NCBI GenBank assembly: GCA_946629065.1
Contig: CAMOXK010000015.1
Location: 1-35,149, forward strand
Direction of reading: 5' to 3'
DNA: 35,149 bases
DNA from: an uncultured Clostridia bacterium
GTDB lineage: Bacteria; Bacillota; Clostridia; Oscillospirales; Oscillospiraceae
The notes below the pieces were generated by a model. The model did not search any database. It had not been told where the DNA came from and was given only the letters and a program-made list of their open reading frames with translations. Numbering within the stretch: position 1 is the stretch's first letter; the number at the start of each line of letters is the position of its first letter. A program made the translations under genes and the position numbers. Positions 16,128-22,803 of the stretch are shown one piece after another.

Positions 16128-16586
16128 ATGAAGTGTCCGTTTTGCGGTTATACCGAGAGCAAGGTCATCGATTCCCGCCCCGCCGAAGAGGGGGCGACCA
16201 TCCGCCGCCGCCGGGAGTGTCTGGCCTGCCAGAAGCGGTTTACCACCTATGAAATCATCGAGCGCCTGCCCCTCGTCGTTGTGAAGCGGGACGGCAGCCG
16301 TCAGTCCTTCGACAAGGTCAAGCTCATCAACGGCATGGTCCGCGCATGTGAGAAGCGCCCCGTCGCCCTCCAGACCCTGGAGCAGATCGCCGATGATATC
16401 GAGCAGGAGCTGCAGAGCAATCTGGAGCGGGAGATCAGCACCGTCACCATTGGCGAGATGGTGATGAACCGCCTGAAGGACGTGGACGAGGTTGCCTATG
16501 TGCGCTTTGCCTCCGTTTACCGCAGCTTCAAGGATATCAACACCTTCATGGAGGAGCTCTCCAAGCTCCTTACCGAAAAGCCCTAA
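16128..16586 (+). CDS. nrdR: transcriptional repressor NrdR
   Basis: Represses ribonucleotide reductase genes in response to dATP/ATP. The 152 residues are family length: an N-terminal zinc finger (MKCPFCGY, C3/C6, and [14 protein letters not shown]31/C34) and then an ATP-cone domain ([29 protein letters not shown]). CAGGAGAG precedes the ATG. No ribonucleotide reductase gene is in the window. Its stop codon overlaps the stop of the convergent DUF4363 gene (16583-16586). Confidence 0.96.
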   Translation: MKCPFCGYTESKVIDSRPAEEGATIRRRRECLACQKRFTTYEIIERLPLVVVKRDGSRQSFDKVKLINGMVRACEKRPVALQTLEQIADDIEQELQSNLEREISTVTIGEMVMNRLKDVDEVAYVRFASVYRSFKDINTFMEELSKLLTEKP

Positions 16587-16960
16587 AACACCGTCCCCGG
16601 CGAGATGTGCTCCATGCGGTCCAGCGTCTCCAGATGATAGCGCAGCAGCTCCAGCGCCGCAGGCCAGGCCCGGTCCTCCTGCCGCAGGAGCTGCTCCAGC
16701 GCGGCAAAGGCCTCCTGCAGGCTGTCCAGGTCCGGATGGCGGAAAAAGATCTGGGCGTAAACGCCGTGCGCCTGCCAAAGACGTCTGCCCTCCTGCAAGG
16801 CTTCGAGGGCGGCTTTATAGTCTTCCAGCCGGGCGGCCTGTTCCGCCCGGACTAAACTGTCCTCCACCCGGCCGGTGAGCCGGTCGGCTGTGCGCAGATG
16901 CCAGAGACTCCCCGCTGCAAGAAGAAGCAGCAGGAGCGCTGCCGCAAGCTCCCGCTTCAT
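16583..16960 (-). CDS. DUF4363-type small membrane-anchored protein
   Basis: 125 residues: an N-terminal membrane segment (residues 4-20, [17 protein letters not shown]) and a helical exterior part ([46 protein letters not shown]). This matches DUF4363, whose genes are regularly found immediately after DUF421 genes in Clostridia; here the start overlaps the DUF421 stop by four bases (ATGA). Function unknown; a partner of the DUF421 membrane protein is the obvious inference. The stop codon interlocks with the nrdR stop on the other strand. Confidence 0.8.
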   Translation of the reverse strand: MKRELAAALLLLLLAAGSLWHLRTADRLTGRVEDSLVRAEQAARLEDYKAALEALQEGRRLWQAHGVYAQIFFRHPDLDSLQEAFAALEQLLRQEDRAWPAALELLRYHLETLDRMEHISPGTVF

Positions 16961-17637
16961 TTGCCCGCCTCCTTTGCCGCAAAATAGCTTTCCCCGGCGC
17001 TGCTTGCCGTCAGGAGAAAGACTTCCCGCGGACTGCTGACGCCGTGGCGGCGCAGCTGCCGCTCCAGCCAGCGCCGGTCCAGACCCAGGTGGCGGAGGTT
17101 TGCCTCCAGCACCCGCCCGTCGCTGATGATGATGCTGGGATAGCCCCTGTCCTCTGCCGGCAGCTGCAGCTGCGCGGCGGTGACCGGCTGCCTGGCGGGG
17201 GAGAGGATCAGACTCAGCCTGCCGTTGGTCTCCAGCACACCGTATTCCACATCCTGCGGGTCGGTGATCCCCTGGGCGCGGAGCTCCTGCATCAGCTCGT
17301 CCAGGGTAAAGCGATTGCGCAGCATCTCCTGCTGCAGGATCTTCCCCTTTACGATCAGCAGGCTTGGCTTGCCGAAGATGAGGCTGCGCAGGCGGATGCT
17401 TTTGAGGCTCAGGCCCGCGATCAGCACCTCGCAGCAGAACAGCACCAGGATGGGCAGCAGCCCGTTCAGCAAGGGGATGCCCATGTCCTGCAGCGGATGG
17501 GCGGCCAGATCCGCGATCAGCGCCGCCACCACAAATTCCGAAAGCTCCATCTCGCCCAGCTGCCGCTTGCCCAGCAGGCGCAGCGTCAGCAGCAGGGAAA
17601 AATAGATGATCAGCGTACGTACCAGAACGATTGCCAA
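16957..17637 (-). CDS. DUF421 (YetF-type) membrane protein
   Basis: 226 residues starting from a TTG at 17637 that follows GGAGGGAG. Three N-terminal membrane segments (about 5-22, 30-50, 58-76) carry the hallmark RLLGKRQLGEMELSEFVVAALIADLA, followed by a cytoplasmic part with SLIFGKPSLLIVKGKILQQEMLRNRFTLDELMQELR, which is diagnostic of DUF421. In Bacillus, YetF-type proteins are known from spore and membrane contexts, but the molecular activity is unclear. Translationally coupled to DUF4363. Confidence 0.9.
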   Translation of the reverse strand: MAIVLVRTLIIYFSLLLTLRLLGKRQLGEMELSEFVVAALIADLAAHPLQDMGIPLLNGLLPILVLFCCEVLIAGLSLKSIRLRSLIFGKPSLLIVKGKILQQEMLRNRFTLDELMQELRAQGITDPQDVEYGVLETNGRLSLILSPARQPVTAAQLQLPAEDRGYPSIIISDGRVLEANLRHLGLDRRWLERQLRRHGVSSPREVFLLTASSAGESYFAAKEAGK

Positions 17638-17698
17638 AATGCTCCCTCCTTCGGCGCTTAGTTTGCCCCGGAGCGAGGACGTTTATTGAGAGGGTTCC

Positions 17699-18397
17699 AT
17701 GAAAACGATCGTGTGTGAAAAAGAGGAATGCTGCCGCCGGGCAGCGGATCAGATCGCCGCGGCCCTGGCACAAAAGCCCGAGGCTGTTTTGGCTCTGGCC
17801 TGCGGGCGGAGCATGACGCCCCTGTTTGAAGAACTTGCAAAGCGCTGCACCGCGGGGGAAATAAGCCTTGCATCCGCCCGTGTCTTCGCTCTTACCGAGT
17901 ATGAAAACTGCCCCGAGGAGCTGAGCTGCCAAAGACAGCTGGAAGAGGAACTGCTGGCCAGGACGGACCTGCGTGCTGAAAACTGCCGATTCCTCACTCC
18001 GGAGACCGGGGAGGACTATGAGCAGCACATCACCGCGGCCGGCGGGCTGGATCTGGCTGTGCTGGGCATCGGGGACAACGCCCACTTCGGCTATAACGAG
18101 CCTGCCACGCCCTACGATTCCCGCACCCACCGGCAAAAGCTCACCGACGCTACCCGCCGCCAGCTGGCCTGGCGCTTCGGTTCGGAGGAGGACGTGCCTG
18201 CCTTCGCCTGGACCATGGGGGTCAAGACCGTTCTGGAGGCCAGAGAGATCCTGGTGCTGGCCTTTGGAGAAGAGAAGGCCAAACCCGCTTTCCAGATGCT
18301 CTATGCCCGGGACGACAGCTTTGTCCCCGCGGCCTTCCTGCAGCTGCCGCTGAACGTCACGGTCTTCCTGGACCCGGCGGCCGCCGCCAAAATCTGA
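17699..18397 (+). CDS. NagB-like (glucosamine-6-phosphate deaminase fold) protein with altered active site
   Basis: 232 residues with the NagB/6-phosphogluconolactonase layout: phosphate loop ACGRSMTPLF (34-43, usually PTGSTP), a region FALTEYENC (63-71, usually FNLDEY), and GIGDNAHFGYNEP (123-135, usually GIGxDGHIAFNEP). Two key acids appear changed: the general-base Asp of the DEY motif is Thr66, and the Asp of the GxDGH motif aligns with Asn127. His129 and Glu134 are kept. It may bind a sugar phosphate with different chemistry or be regulatory. GAGAGGG precedes the ATG. Divergent from DUF421; EFR1 gene follows after 48 bases. Confidence 0.75.
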   Translation: MKTIVCEKEECCRRAADQIAAALAQKPEAVLALACGRSMTPLFEELAKRCTAGEISLASARVFALTEYENCPEELSCQRQLEEELLARTDLRAENCRFLTPETGEDYEQHITAAGGLDLAVLGIGDNAHFGYNEPATPYDSRTHRQKLTDATRRQLAWRFGSEEDVPAFAWTMGVKTVLEAREILVLAFGEEKAKPAFQMLYARDDSFVPAAFLQLPLNVTVFLDPAAAAKI

Positions 18398-18445
18398 ATA
18401 AGAAGCCAACAATATCGAATACAATCAATGAAGGAGAGAGCCAGA

Positions 18446-19228
18446 ATGAAGAGAAACGTGATCTTTTGCTTTTCCGGCACCGGCAACTGCCTGGACATGG
18501 CCAAAAACATTGCCAAGGGCCTGGGGAACACCGACATCATCATGATGCGCCGTGAGCCCGTGATCACCGACGTGCGGGAGGCCGAGCGGGTGGGCTTTGT
18601 CTTCCCCTGCTACGGCGGCGGCGCCCCGGAGGACGTGCTGAACTATGCAAAGTCCATCCGCGTGAGCCCTGAGGCCTATACCTTTGCCGTGAGCCAGTCC
18701 GCCAGCTATGCCGGCACCGGCCTTTACGAGCTGGACAAGATCATCCCCCTGCACTATTGGCGCGCCGTTACCCACCACTGCAGCTGCATCTGGCTCTTCC
18801 CCCACAACATGATGGTCCCGCCCCTCAGCACCGAGAAGGCCCAGAAGCGCAGCGAGAAGCTGGCCCAGGAGATCGCCTATGATGTGACCACCGGCAAGTG
18901 CAGCGACAAACGTCCGCCCCACAACCTGCTGAACGCGGGGGAGAATAAGGCCTGGGGCGCCATCGCCGCCAAGAAGGCCGCCGCCTTCCAGGTCAGCGAC
19001 GACTGCAACGCCTGCGGCCAGTGCGTCCGCCTCTGCCCCCGGGGCAACATCCGCATCGAAGGCGGCCGCGCCGCCATCGGCACCAACTGCGTCCAGTGCC
19101 TGGGCTGCCTCCAGTTCTGCCCCACCGAGGCCATCTCTCTCGGCAAGATTACCATGAAGCGGGAGCACTACCACAATCCCAACGTGAAGCCCGCCGACCT
19201 GATGCAGACCGTCATTGAGGTCAAGTAA
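18446..19228 (+). CDS. EFR1-family ferredoxin-flavodoxin-like protein
   Basis: 260 residues from the ATG at 18446 (AAGGAGAG nine bases ahead); an ATG at 18428 has no ribosome site. The N-terminus has a flavodoxin-like FMN loop, CFSGTGNCLDMAK, and FPCYGGGAPEDV. The C-terminal third carries two 4Fe-4S motifs, CNACGQCVRLCP and CVQCLGCLQFCP. This order is that of EFR1 proteins common in Clostridia and thought to move electrons in the cytoplasm; the partner is unknown. A strong terminator follows at 19254. Confidence 0.88.
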   Translation: MKRNVIFCFSGTGNCLDMAKNIAKGLGNTDIIMMRREPVITDVREAERVGFVFPCYGGGAPEDVLNYAKSIRVSPEAYTFAVSQSASYAGTGLYELDKIIPLHYWRAVTHHCSCIWLFPHNMMVPPLSTEKAQKRSEKLAQEIAYDVTTGKCSDKRPPHNLLNAGENKAWGAIAAKKAAAFQVSDDCNACGQCVRLCPRGNIRIEGGRAAIGTNCVQCLGCLQFCPTEAISLGKITMKREHYHNPNVKPADLMQTVIEVK

Positions 19229-19256
19229 ACATAATATAGTTTACATAATATTAATG
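19229..19256 (+). repeat. tandem 14-mer ACATAATATAGTTT (copy A)
   Basis: ACATAATATAGTTT (19229-19242) is followed directly by ACATAATATTAATG (19243-19256), at the 3' end of the EFR1 gene. A matching pair lies at 21391-21418 and a single related copy, GACATAATGCCG, at 20939-20950. Confidence 0.5.
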
Positions 19257-19283
19257 GGAACTCCATGGAGTTCCCATTTTTTT
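19254..19283 (+). terminator. terminator of the EFR1 gene
   Basis: ATGGGAACT (19254-19262) pairs with AGTTCCCAT (19269-19277) around CCATGG, followed by TTTTTTT. Confidence 0.9.
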
Positions 19284-19291
19284 CAGACTGC

Positions 19292-19490
19292 AAAACGGAA
19301 AAAGCCTCGCAGAGTTCGCGCCCGCAGGCGCGAAGAGAATTCTATCCGTTTTTGGCGGGGCTTTGCCTCGTCAAAAACACCTTGAGCCGAGTATAGCGAG
19401 GCCTCGCGCCGACCAAAGCGGGCACCAGCCCGCTGCGATAAGCGCGAGTGTCCCACGATTCAGTCCCCCAATAAAGGGGGACTGAATCGT
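19292..19490. repeat. cluster of nested palindromes (about 200 bp)
   Basis: AAAACGGA (19292-19299) faces TCCGTTTT (19345-19352) and encloses TTCGCGCC-CGCA-GGCGCGAA (19315-19334). TTTTTGGCGGGGC-TTT-GCCTCGTCAAAAA (19349-19377) forms a stem with two G-T wobbles. Then come GCGAGGCCTCGC (19396-19407), GCGGGC-ACCA-GCCCGC (19418-19433), and ACGATTCAGTCCCCC-AATAAA-GGGGGACTGAATCGT (19455-19490, a perfect 15-bp stem), which lies just past the stop of the minus-strand gene and may help end its transcript. No coding potential seen. Confidence 0.75.
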
Positions 19491-19494
19491 TTCA

Positions 19495-20286
19495 TTATAG
19501 CATGCTTCTGTAATCCGGCTCGCTCTCCACCACATTGGGCGGGAAGAACTCCTCCACCGGGAAGCGGATCTTGCTGAACATCTCGCAGGGATCGTCCTGG
19601 TCCGTGCTGGGGCACTCCTTGTCGGGCAGGCTGTACTCGTAGGCCGGGATCAAGAGCTGGGTGTCTCGCTCCAGGCGCAGGATGGTGAACTGGCCGATGG
19701 TGGCGTACCAGCGGCGGCCGCTGTCCGTGAGCACCAGCGGCTCCGGGAAGGCCCCGGCGATGAAGTCCGGGATGGCCCGCTGCTCCAGCTCCGCGGGAGC
19801 GGGGCACTCGGCGTCGGTGAGCTTCATGTGCAGGGCGATGGGATCCACCGCGTTCACCACCGCCACCGGAAGATCGTCCGCCTCCACGGGTACGGCGCCG
19901 CCCTCAGAGGAGAAGGTCTTGATGCTGCCCTCGCTGCCGAAGAGCATGGCGCGCTTATCGAACACGGCCAGACCCTGGACCGTGAGCCCCGCGGGGAAGG
20001 TCTCGCCGGTGACCCGGTAGAAGTAGGTGCAGTCCACCGTGTAATAGCCCCGGTTAAAGCTGATGGGCTCCACGTTCACCGCGCAGTAGAGCAGCTCCGC
20101 CCTTCTGGGCCGGATGCTCAGAGCGTTTTCTATGTAGTTCTGGGACGTGACCGTGGGGAATACTCTCAGATCGTCGATGCAGTCCTTGTCACGGCAGCTG
20201 TCGAAGATCTTGCGGGTGTTGATGGATACGGCTTCCCGGATCACGGCCTCTCTGTTCACCGGTCCGGGCATGACGCGATCTGCCAT
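19495..20286 (-). CDS. conserved clostridial hypothetical protein with SCRDKDC motif
   Basis: 263 residues from the ATG at 20286 (GGAGG just upstream). The N-terminal half contains IFDSCRDKDCIDDLRVF (C31, C36) and later VDCTYFYRVTG; the rest is beta-rich with no membrane segment, signal peptide or known catalytic motif. Sequences with this SCRDKDC-LxDLRV signature occur in many spore-forming Clostridia, as far as I recall without an assigned function; a spore-coat-like role is speculation. Transcribed alone, divergently from the DUF4364 gene, and ending at a 15-bp palindrome. Confidence 0.7.
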   Translation of the reverse strand: MADRVMPGPVNREAVIREAVSINTRKIFDSCRDKDCIDDLRVFPTVTSQNYIENALSIRPRRAELLYCAVNVEPISFNRGYYTVDCTYFYRVTGETFPAGLTVQGLAVFDKRAMLFGSEGSIKTFSSEGGAVPVEADDLPVAVVNAVDPIALHMKLTDAECPAPAELEQRAIPDFIAGAFPEPLVLTDSGRRWYATIGQFTILRLERDTQLLIPAYEYSLPDKECPSTDQDDPCEMFSKIRFPVEEFFPPNVVESEPDYRSML

Positions 20287-20355
20287 AAACTTGCCTCCTG
20301 TCCTTGGGATTTCAACACAGTCTATGCAGCGGCGGCGCATGATGTGATTTTAACC

Positions 20356-20383
20356 TTGAAAAATAGCCGGAATGCAGTATAAT
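20356..20383 (+). promoter_or_regulatory. promoter of the DUF4364 gene
   Basis: TTGAAA (20356-20361), 16-base spacer, TATAAT (20378-20383), 35 bases before the ATG. Confidence 0.7.
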
Positions 20384-20418
20384 AAACAGGATAAGAAACT
20401 GCTTTCGGAGGGCTTTCC

Positions 20419-20934
20419 ATGGACCAGCTGGGCTTTATTCACGACAAACTGGATATCAAGATCCTGATCCTCTTCGTACTGCGGCGGCTTCCCGCCCCGG
20501 TGGACCCGGAGACGCTGCTGGAGCTCTGCCAGGTGGACGGCGGAATCGGCTACTTCGATTATTCCGACTGTATCAGCGACCTGCTCAAGAGCGGCCACAT
20601 GGAGGAGACCGAGGACGGCTTCAGGATCACGGAGAAGGGCGCCCGCAACGCCGAGACCGTGGACAACTCCCTGCCCTATTCCGTCCGCGCCCGGGCCATG
20701 AAGCGCATTGCCCCGGTGGAGGAGCGGATGCGCCGCCAGGCCATGATCACCGCCCGCCACACGGTGGACGAGAAGGGCTGCATGGTGGAGCTGGCCGTGG
20801 CCGACGGGAAAGGGGAGATGATCCATCTGCATCTGCTCTGCTCCGGTGAGGAACAGGCGAAGAAGATGGAAAAGCGCTTCCGCAAGGACGCGGAGAACTA
20901 TTACCAGAAGATCGTGGAGCTCCTCAGCGAGTAA
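20419..20934 (+). CDS. DUF4364 winged-helix protein
   Basis: 171 residues, typical of DUF4364. The N-terminal 80 residues look like a winged helix (DIKILILFVLRRLPAPVDPETLLELCQ, then YFDYSDCISDLLKSGHMEETEDGFRITEKG); the C-terminal part is an alpha/beta domain ending in a charged helix. It is presumed to be a DNA-binding regulator, but its target is unknown; the family is widespread in Clostridia. Its own promoter is clear; downstream is a repeat-rich gap of about 480 bases. Confidence 0.85.
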   Translation: MDQLGFIHDKLDIKILILFVLRRLPAPVDPETLLELCQVDGGIGYFDYSDCISDLLKSGHMEETEDGFRITEKGARNAETVDNSLPYSVRARAMKRIAPVEERMRRQAMITARHTVDEKGCMVELAVADGKGEMIHLHLLCSGEEQAKKMEKRFRKDAENYYQKIVELLSE

Positions 20935-21002
20935 GGTTGACATAATGCCGAAAAAAGAACGATTCAACATGAGTAGCATCATGATCAGGAGATGAAAGCG
21001 AG

Positions 21003-21140
21003 CGTAGGGGCGCTTCATGAAGCGCCCGGCATTCCATAGAATATGATACAAAAGGCCAGGCGAATTCGCAGATTTTACGAGTTCGCCTGGCCTTTTTGCA
21101 ATCCTTTTTCGGCGCGGGCGCTTCGTGAAGCGCCCCTACG
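21003..21140. mobile_element. palindromic-arm repeat element, copy 1 (MITE-like)
   Basis: Left arm 21003-21028 and right arm 21115-21140 are inverted repeats matching at 25 of 26 positions; each begins (C)GTAGGGG and is itself a hairpin (GGGCGCTTC-RT-GAAGCGCCC). The centre (21054-21092) is a hairpin with stem GGCCAGGCGAA / TTCGCCTGGCC and loop core GCAGATTTTAC, followed by TTTTT. It has no coding capacity. Copies 2 and 3 are at 27876-28020 and 28919-29061. Confidence 0.85.
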
Positions 21141-21211
21141 AGCAGATTGATGATGAGGTCCTTGCTTCTGCTTTGATCCCGGTGAGAGAAAGAGGCGTGC
21201 CGGGGCAAATA

Positions 21212-21376
21212 ATACTACTTTCAAATAGAAATCTTTAAAGTCTTGTGGCCAGAATTGTGCCATACTTCGTTGAAGCCCTTGAACATATATCTCCATTATG
21301 CTCTGCGGCCTTTGCCTCGTCTGGCGCAATTGAAGTCTCGCAATCCTTTTTAAAGCTTCTTATTTGAAAGTAGTAT
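21212..21376. mobile_element. 165-bp inverted-repeat element with 5-bp target duplication
   Basis: ATACTACTTTCAAATA at 21212-21227 is mirrored exactly at 21361-21376, and similarity continues for about a further dozen bases inward (CTTTAAAG on both sides). The element is flanked by AAATA on both sides (21207-21211, 21377-21381), as expected of a target-site duplication. The interior has no intact gene; the minus-strand reading IMEIYVQG slightly recalls transposase sequence but is too short to assign. The stretch 20935-21415 contains only this element, copy 1 of the palindromic-arm element and 14-mer repeats. Confidence 0.8.
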
Positions 21377-21390
21377 AAATAGTATGATCA

Positions 21391-21418
21391 ACATAATACA
21401 GTTAACATAATACAATCA
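21391..21418 (+). repeat. tandem 14-mer ACATAATACAGTTA (copy B)
   Basis: ACATAATACAGTTA (21391-21404) followed by ACATAATACAATCA (21405-21418), at the 3' end of thiN on the other strand; closely matches the pair at 19229-19256. Confidence 0.5.
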
Positions 21419-22033
21419 ACAGGTTCGGGACATAACGATCAGCAGCGTGCCCTCCCGTACACTGATCTCTGCCTCAGGAGCTGCCCACTCATTGCTGACG
21501 CCAAGGGGAAAGTCGTTGGTGAGCTCCGCGTCCTGCAGCTCGTACTTGGCGCCTCGGATGCTGACGCCCCGGCAGCGGTCCTCCGCCGCGAAAACGGAGA
21601 GGGACCAGCCCTCCCTCCGGGGAAGCCGCAGGCTGCCCTGCCGCAGGGTCAGGATCTCCGTATCCGCACCCAGGATGCGCAGCGCCGCACCCTGCTTTGC
21701 GGCGAAGACGGCGGCCTGGAGATTGGCCAGCAGATGGTCCAGCCGCCCGCCCAGGGCGCAGACCAGCGTGATCTCCCGAAAGCCCCGGTCCAGGGCAAAG
21801 CGGAGAGCGCTCATGGTATCGGTGTCGTCCTTTTCCACGGGGAGCTTCTGCACAGGGATCCCCGCGTCCACCTCGCCGCTGTAGGAGTCAAAGTCGCCGA
21901 CTACCAGATCCGGTCTGACGCCGCAGCTTCGGGTATAGGCATAGCCCCGATCGCAGGCGATGACAAAGGCGCCCGCTGGGACGGTGAAAGGGGAGAAGTC
22001 TCCGCCGGAGATGATAAGGCATGGGTTGGACAT
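21416..22033 (-). CDS. thiN: thiamine diphosphokinase
   Basis: Converts thiamine to thiamine diphosphate using ATP. 205 residues, normal length. Motifs in order: CDRGYAY, DLVVGDFDSYSG (active-site acids), KDDTDTMSALRFAL, and LGGRLDHLLANLQ, then the beta-rich C-terminal domain with TNDFPLGVSNEW, which forms part of the thiamine site. CAGGAGG precedes the ATG at 22033. It is a stand-alone gene here; in many Firmicutes thiN follows ribosome-assembly genes (rsgA-rpe), which are absent. No TPP riboswitch is seen in its short leader. Confidence 0.93.
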   Translation of the reverse strand: MSNPCLIISGGDFSPFTVPAGAFVIACDRGYAYTRSCGVRPDLVVGDFDSYSGEVDAGIPVQKLPVEKDDTDTMSALRFALDRGFREITLVCALGGRLDHLLANLQAAVFAAKQGAALRILGADTEILTLRQGSLRLPRREGWSLSVFAAEDRCRGVSIRGAKYELQDAELTNDFPLGVSNEWAAPEAEISVREGTLLIVMSRTC

Positions 22034-22072
22034 GGAAAGGACCTCCTGGTATATTCACAGATACGTAAATGC

Positions 22073-22101
22073 ATTGTAGCAGGCGAAGCGTGAAAAGGCA
22101 A
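22073..22101 (-). promoter_or_regulatory. thiN promoter
   Basis: Minus strand: TTGCCT (22096-22101), 17-base spacer, TACAAT (22073-22078) with extended TGC. The transcript start would fall about 30 bases ahead of the ATG. Confidence 0.55.
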
Positions 22102-22105
22102 GGTC

Positions 22106-22442
22106 GCAGGGGAGGGGCCGACGCCCTCGGCGGCCCGATAAGCATGAGCAAAAGGGCGGCCGACCAATGGTCGGCCCTTCGGGAGCGCGGCCACCGGCAT
22201 GTGCGTACATAATTCGATTCCCCTCGATCGAACGAGCGGATGAGAGGGAATCGCTTGCATTTGGTTTTCCCTTGCGACGCGAAGCTAGTCCTTTAGGGCG
22301 GGGGACGGGAAAACCAAATAAAGGTATTCACCAGTGTTTGCAGAAGGTGAATTGCCGCGAAGCGGCAAGAGAGGCCGGCCTGGGCCGCTGGTTCATGCAG
22401 GCCACATGGGTGGCCTGCGGACATAATTCGATTCCCCTCATC
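22106..22442. repeat. composite of tRNA-derived and hairpin repeats beside tRNA-Gly
   Basis: No gene here. Contents: a GGGGAGGGG degenerate arm (22109-22117); hairpin GGCCGACC-AAT-GGTCGGCC (22157-22175); tRNA-like fragments ATTCGATTCCCCTC (22212-22225) and GCGGATGAGAGGGAATCG (22236-22253); stem ATTTGGTTTTCCC / GGGAAAACCAAAT (22259-22271, 22307-22319) around a CCTTTAGG loop; mini-hairpin TTGCCGC-GAA-GCGGCAA (22352-22368); hairpin GCAGGCCAC-ATGG-GTGGCCTGC (22398-22419); and TTCGATTCCCCTCATC (22427-22442), an inverted copy of the tRNA-Gly T-arm/acceptor sequence. Confidence 0.7.
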
Positions 22443-22445
22443 GCC

Positions 22446-22483
22446 AAAAAGAAAGCCAGGCCGATTGGCCTGGCTTTCTTTTT
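22446..22483 (-). terminator. tRNA-Gly terminator (17-bp stem)
   Basis: AAAAAGAAAGCCAGGCC (22446-22462) pairs perfectly with its complement at 22467-22483 around a four-base loop; the minus-strand transcript ends in U-rich sequence directly after the tRNA CCA. Confidence 0.9.
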
Positions 22484-22556
22484 GGAGCGGATGAGGGGAA
22501 TCGAACCCCCCTTATCGGCTTGGGAAGCCGGCGTTCTACCGATGAACTACATCCGC
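22483..22556 (-). tRNA. tRNA-Gly (anticodon CCC)
   Basis: Minus strand. Acceptor GCGGATG pairs with CATCCGC, D-arm GTTC...GAAC, anticodon loop TTCCCAA (anticodon CCC, plus-strand 22522-22524), T-arm with TTCGATT loop, discriminator T and an encoded CCA. Total 74 nt. The first anticodon-stem pair (C27-A43) is mismatched. Decodes GGG. A TTGATT-17-TATACT promoter lies upstream. Confidence 0.95.
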
Positions 22557-22566
22557 GTGTATGGGA

Positions 22567-22595
22567 AGTATAGCACGGAACGGAAAAAGAATCAA
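22567..22595 (-). promoter_or_regulatory. tRNA-Gly promoter
   Basis: Minus strand: TTGATT (22590-22595), 17-base spacer, TATACT (22567-22572) preceded by TGC (extended -10), 10 bases before the tRNA 5' end. Confidence 0.7.
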
Positions 22596-22688
22596 TCCCT
22601 TTTCCGGCGATTTTTTTCGGCCGGATCCGCGGAGGAACAAAGGAGGGATAAAATCGTCTAATCCACGGACTTACGGGTAAATGCCCAC

Positions 22689-22717
22689 TTGATTTTTACG
22701 GCATCTTCCACTATATT
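22689..22717 (+). promoter_or_regulatory. promoter of the SPFH operon
   Basis: TTGATT (22689-22694), 17-base spacer, TATATT (22712-22717), about 87 bases ahead of the ATG. No clear sigma-W-like -35 (TGAAAC) was seen, unlike the Bacillus ydj operon. Confidence 0.55.
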
Positions 22718-22803
22718 TAATCGTAGGACATTAGCGCGGCGAACCGCTCCCGCGCCTAAACAAAGTCAAAACTATTTCGCAAATATGGAAAGGAGATAAC
22801 ACT

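Noticed and set aside
22034-22110. TPP riboswitch ahead of thiN
   Set aside because: The leader is only about 30 bases and lacks the CUGAGA and ACCUGA motifs.
22167-22661. 164-codon plus-strand frame through the repeat region and the tRNA
   Set aside because: It reads antisense through tRNA-Gly and several palindromes; this is a familiar type of false annotation.
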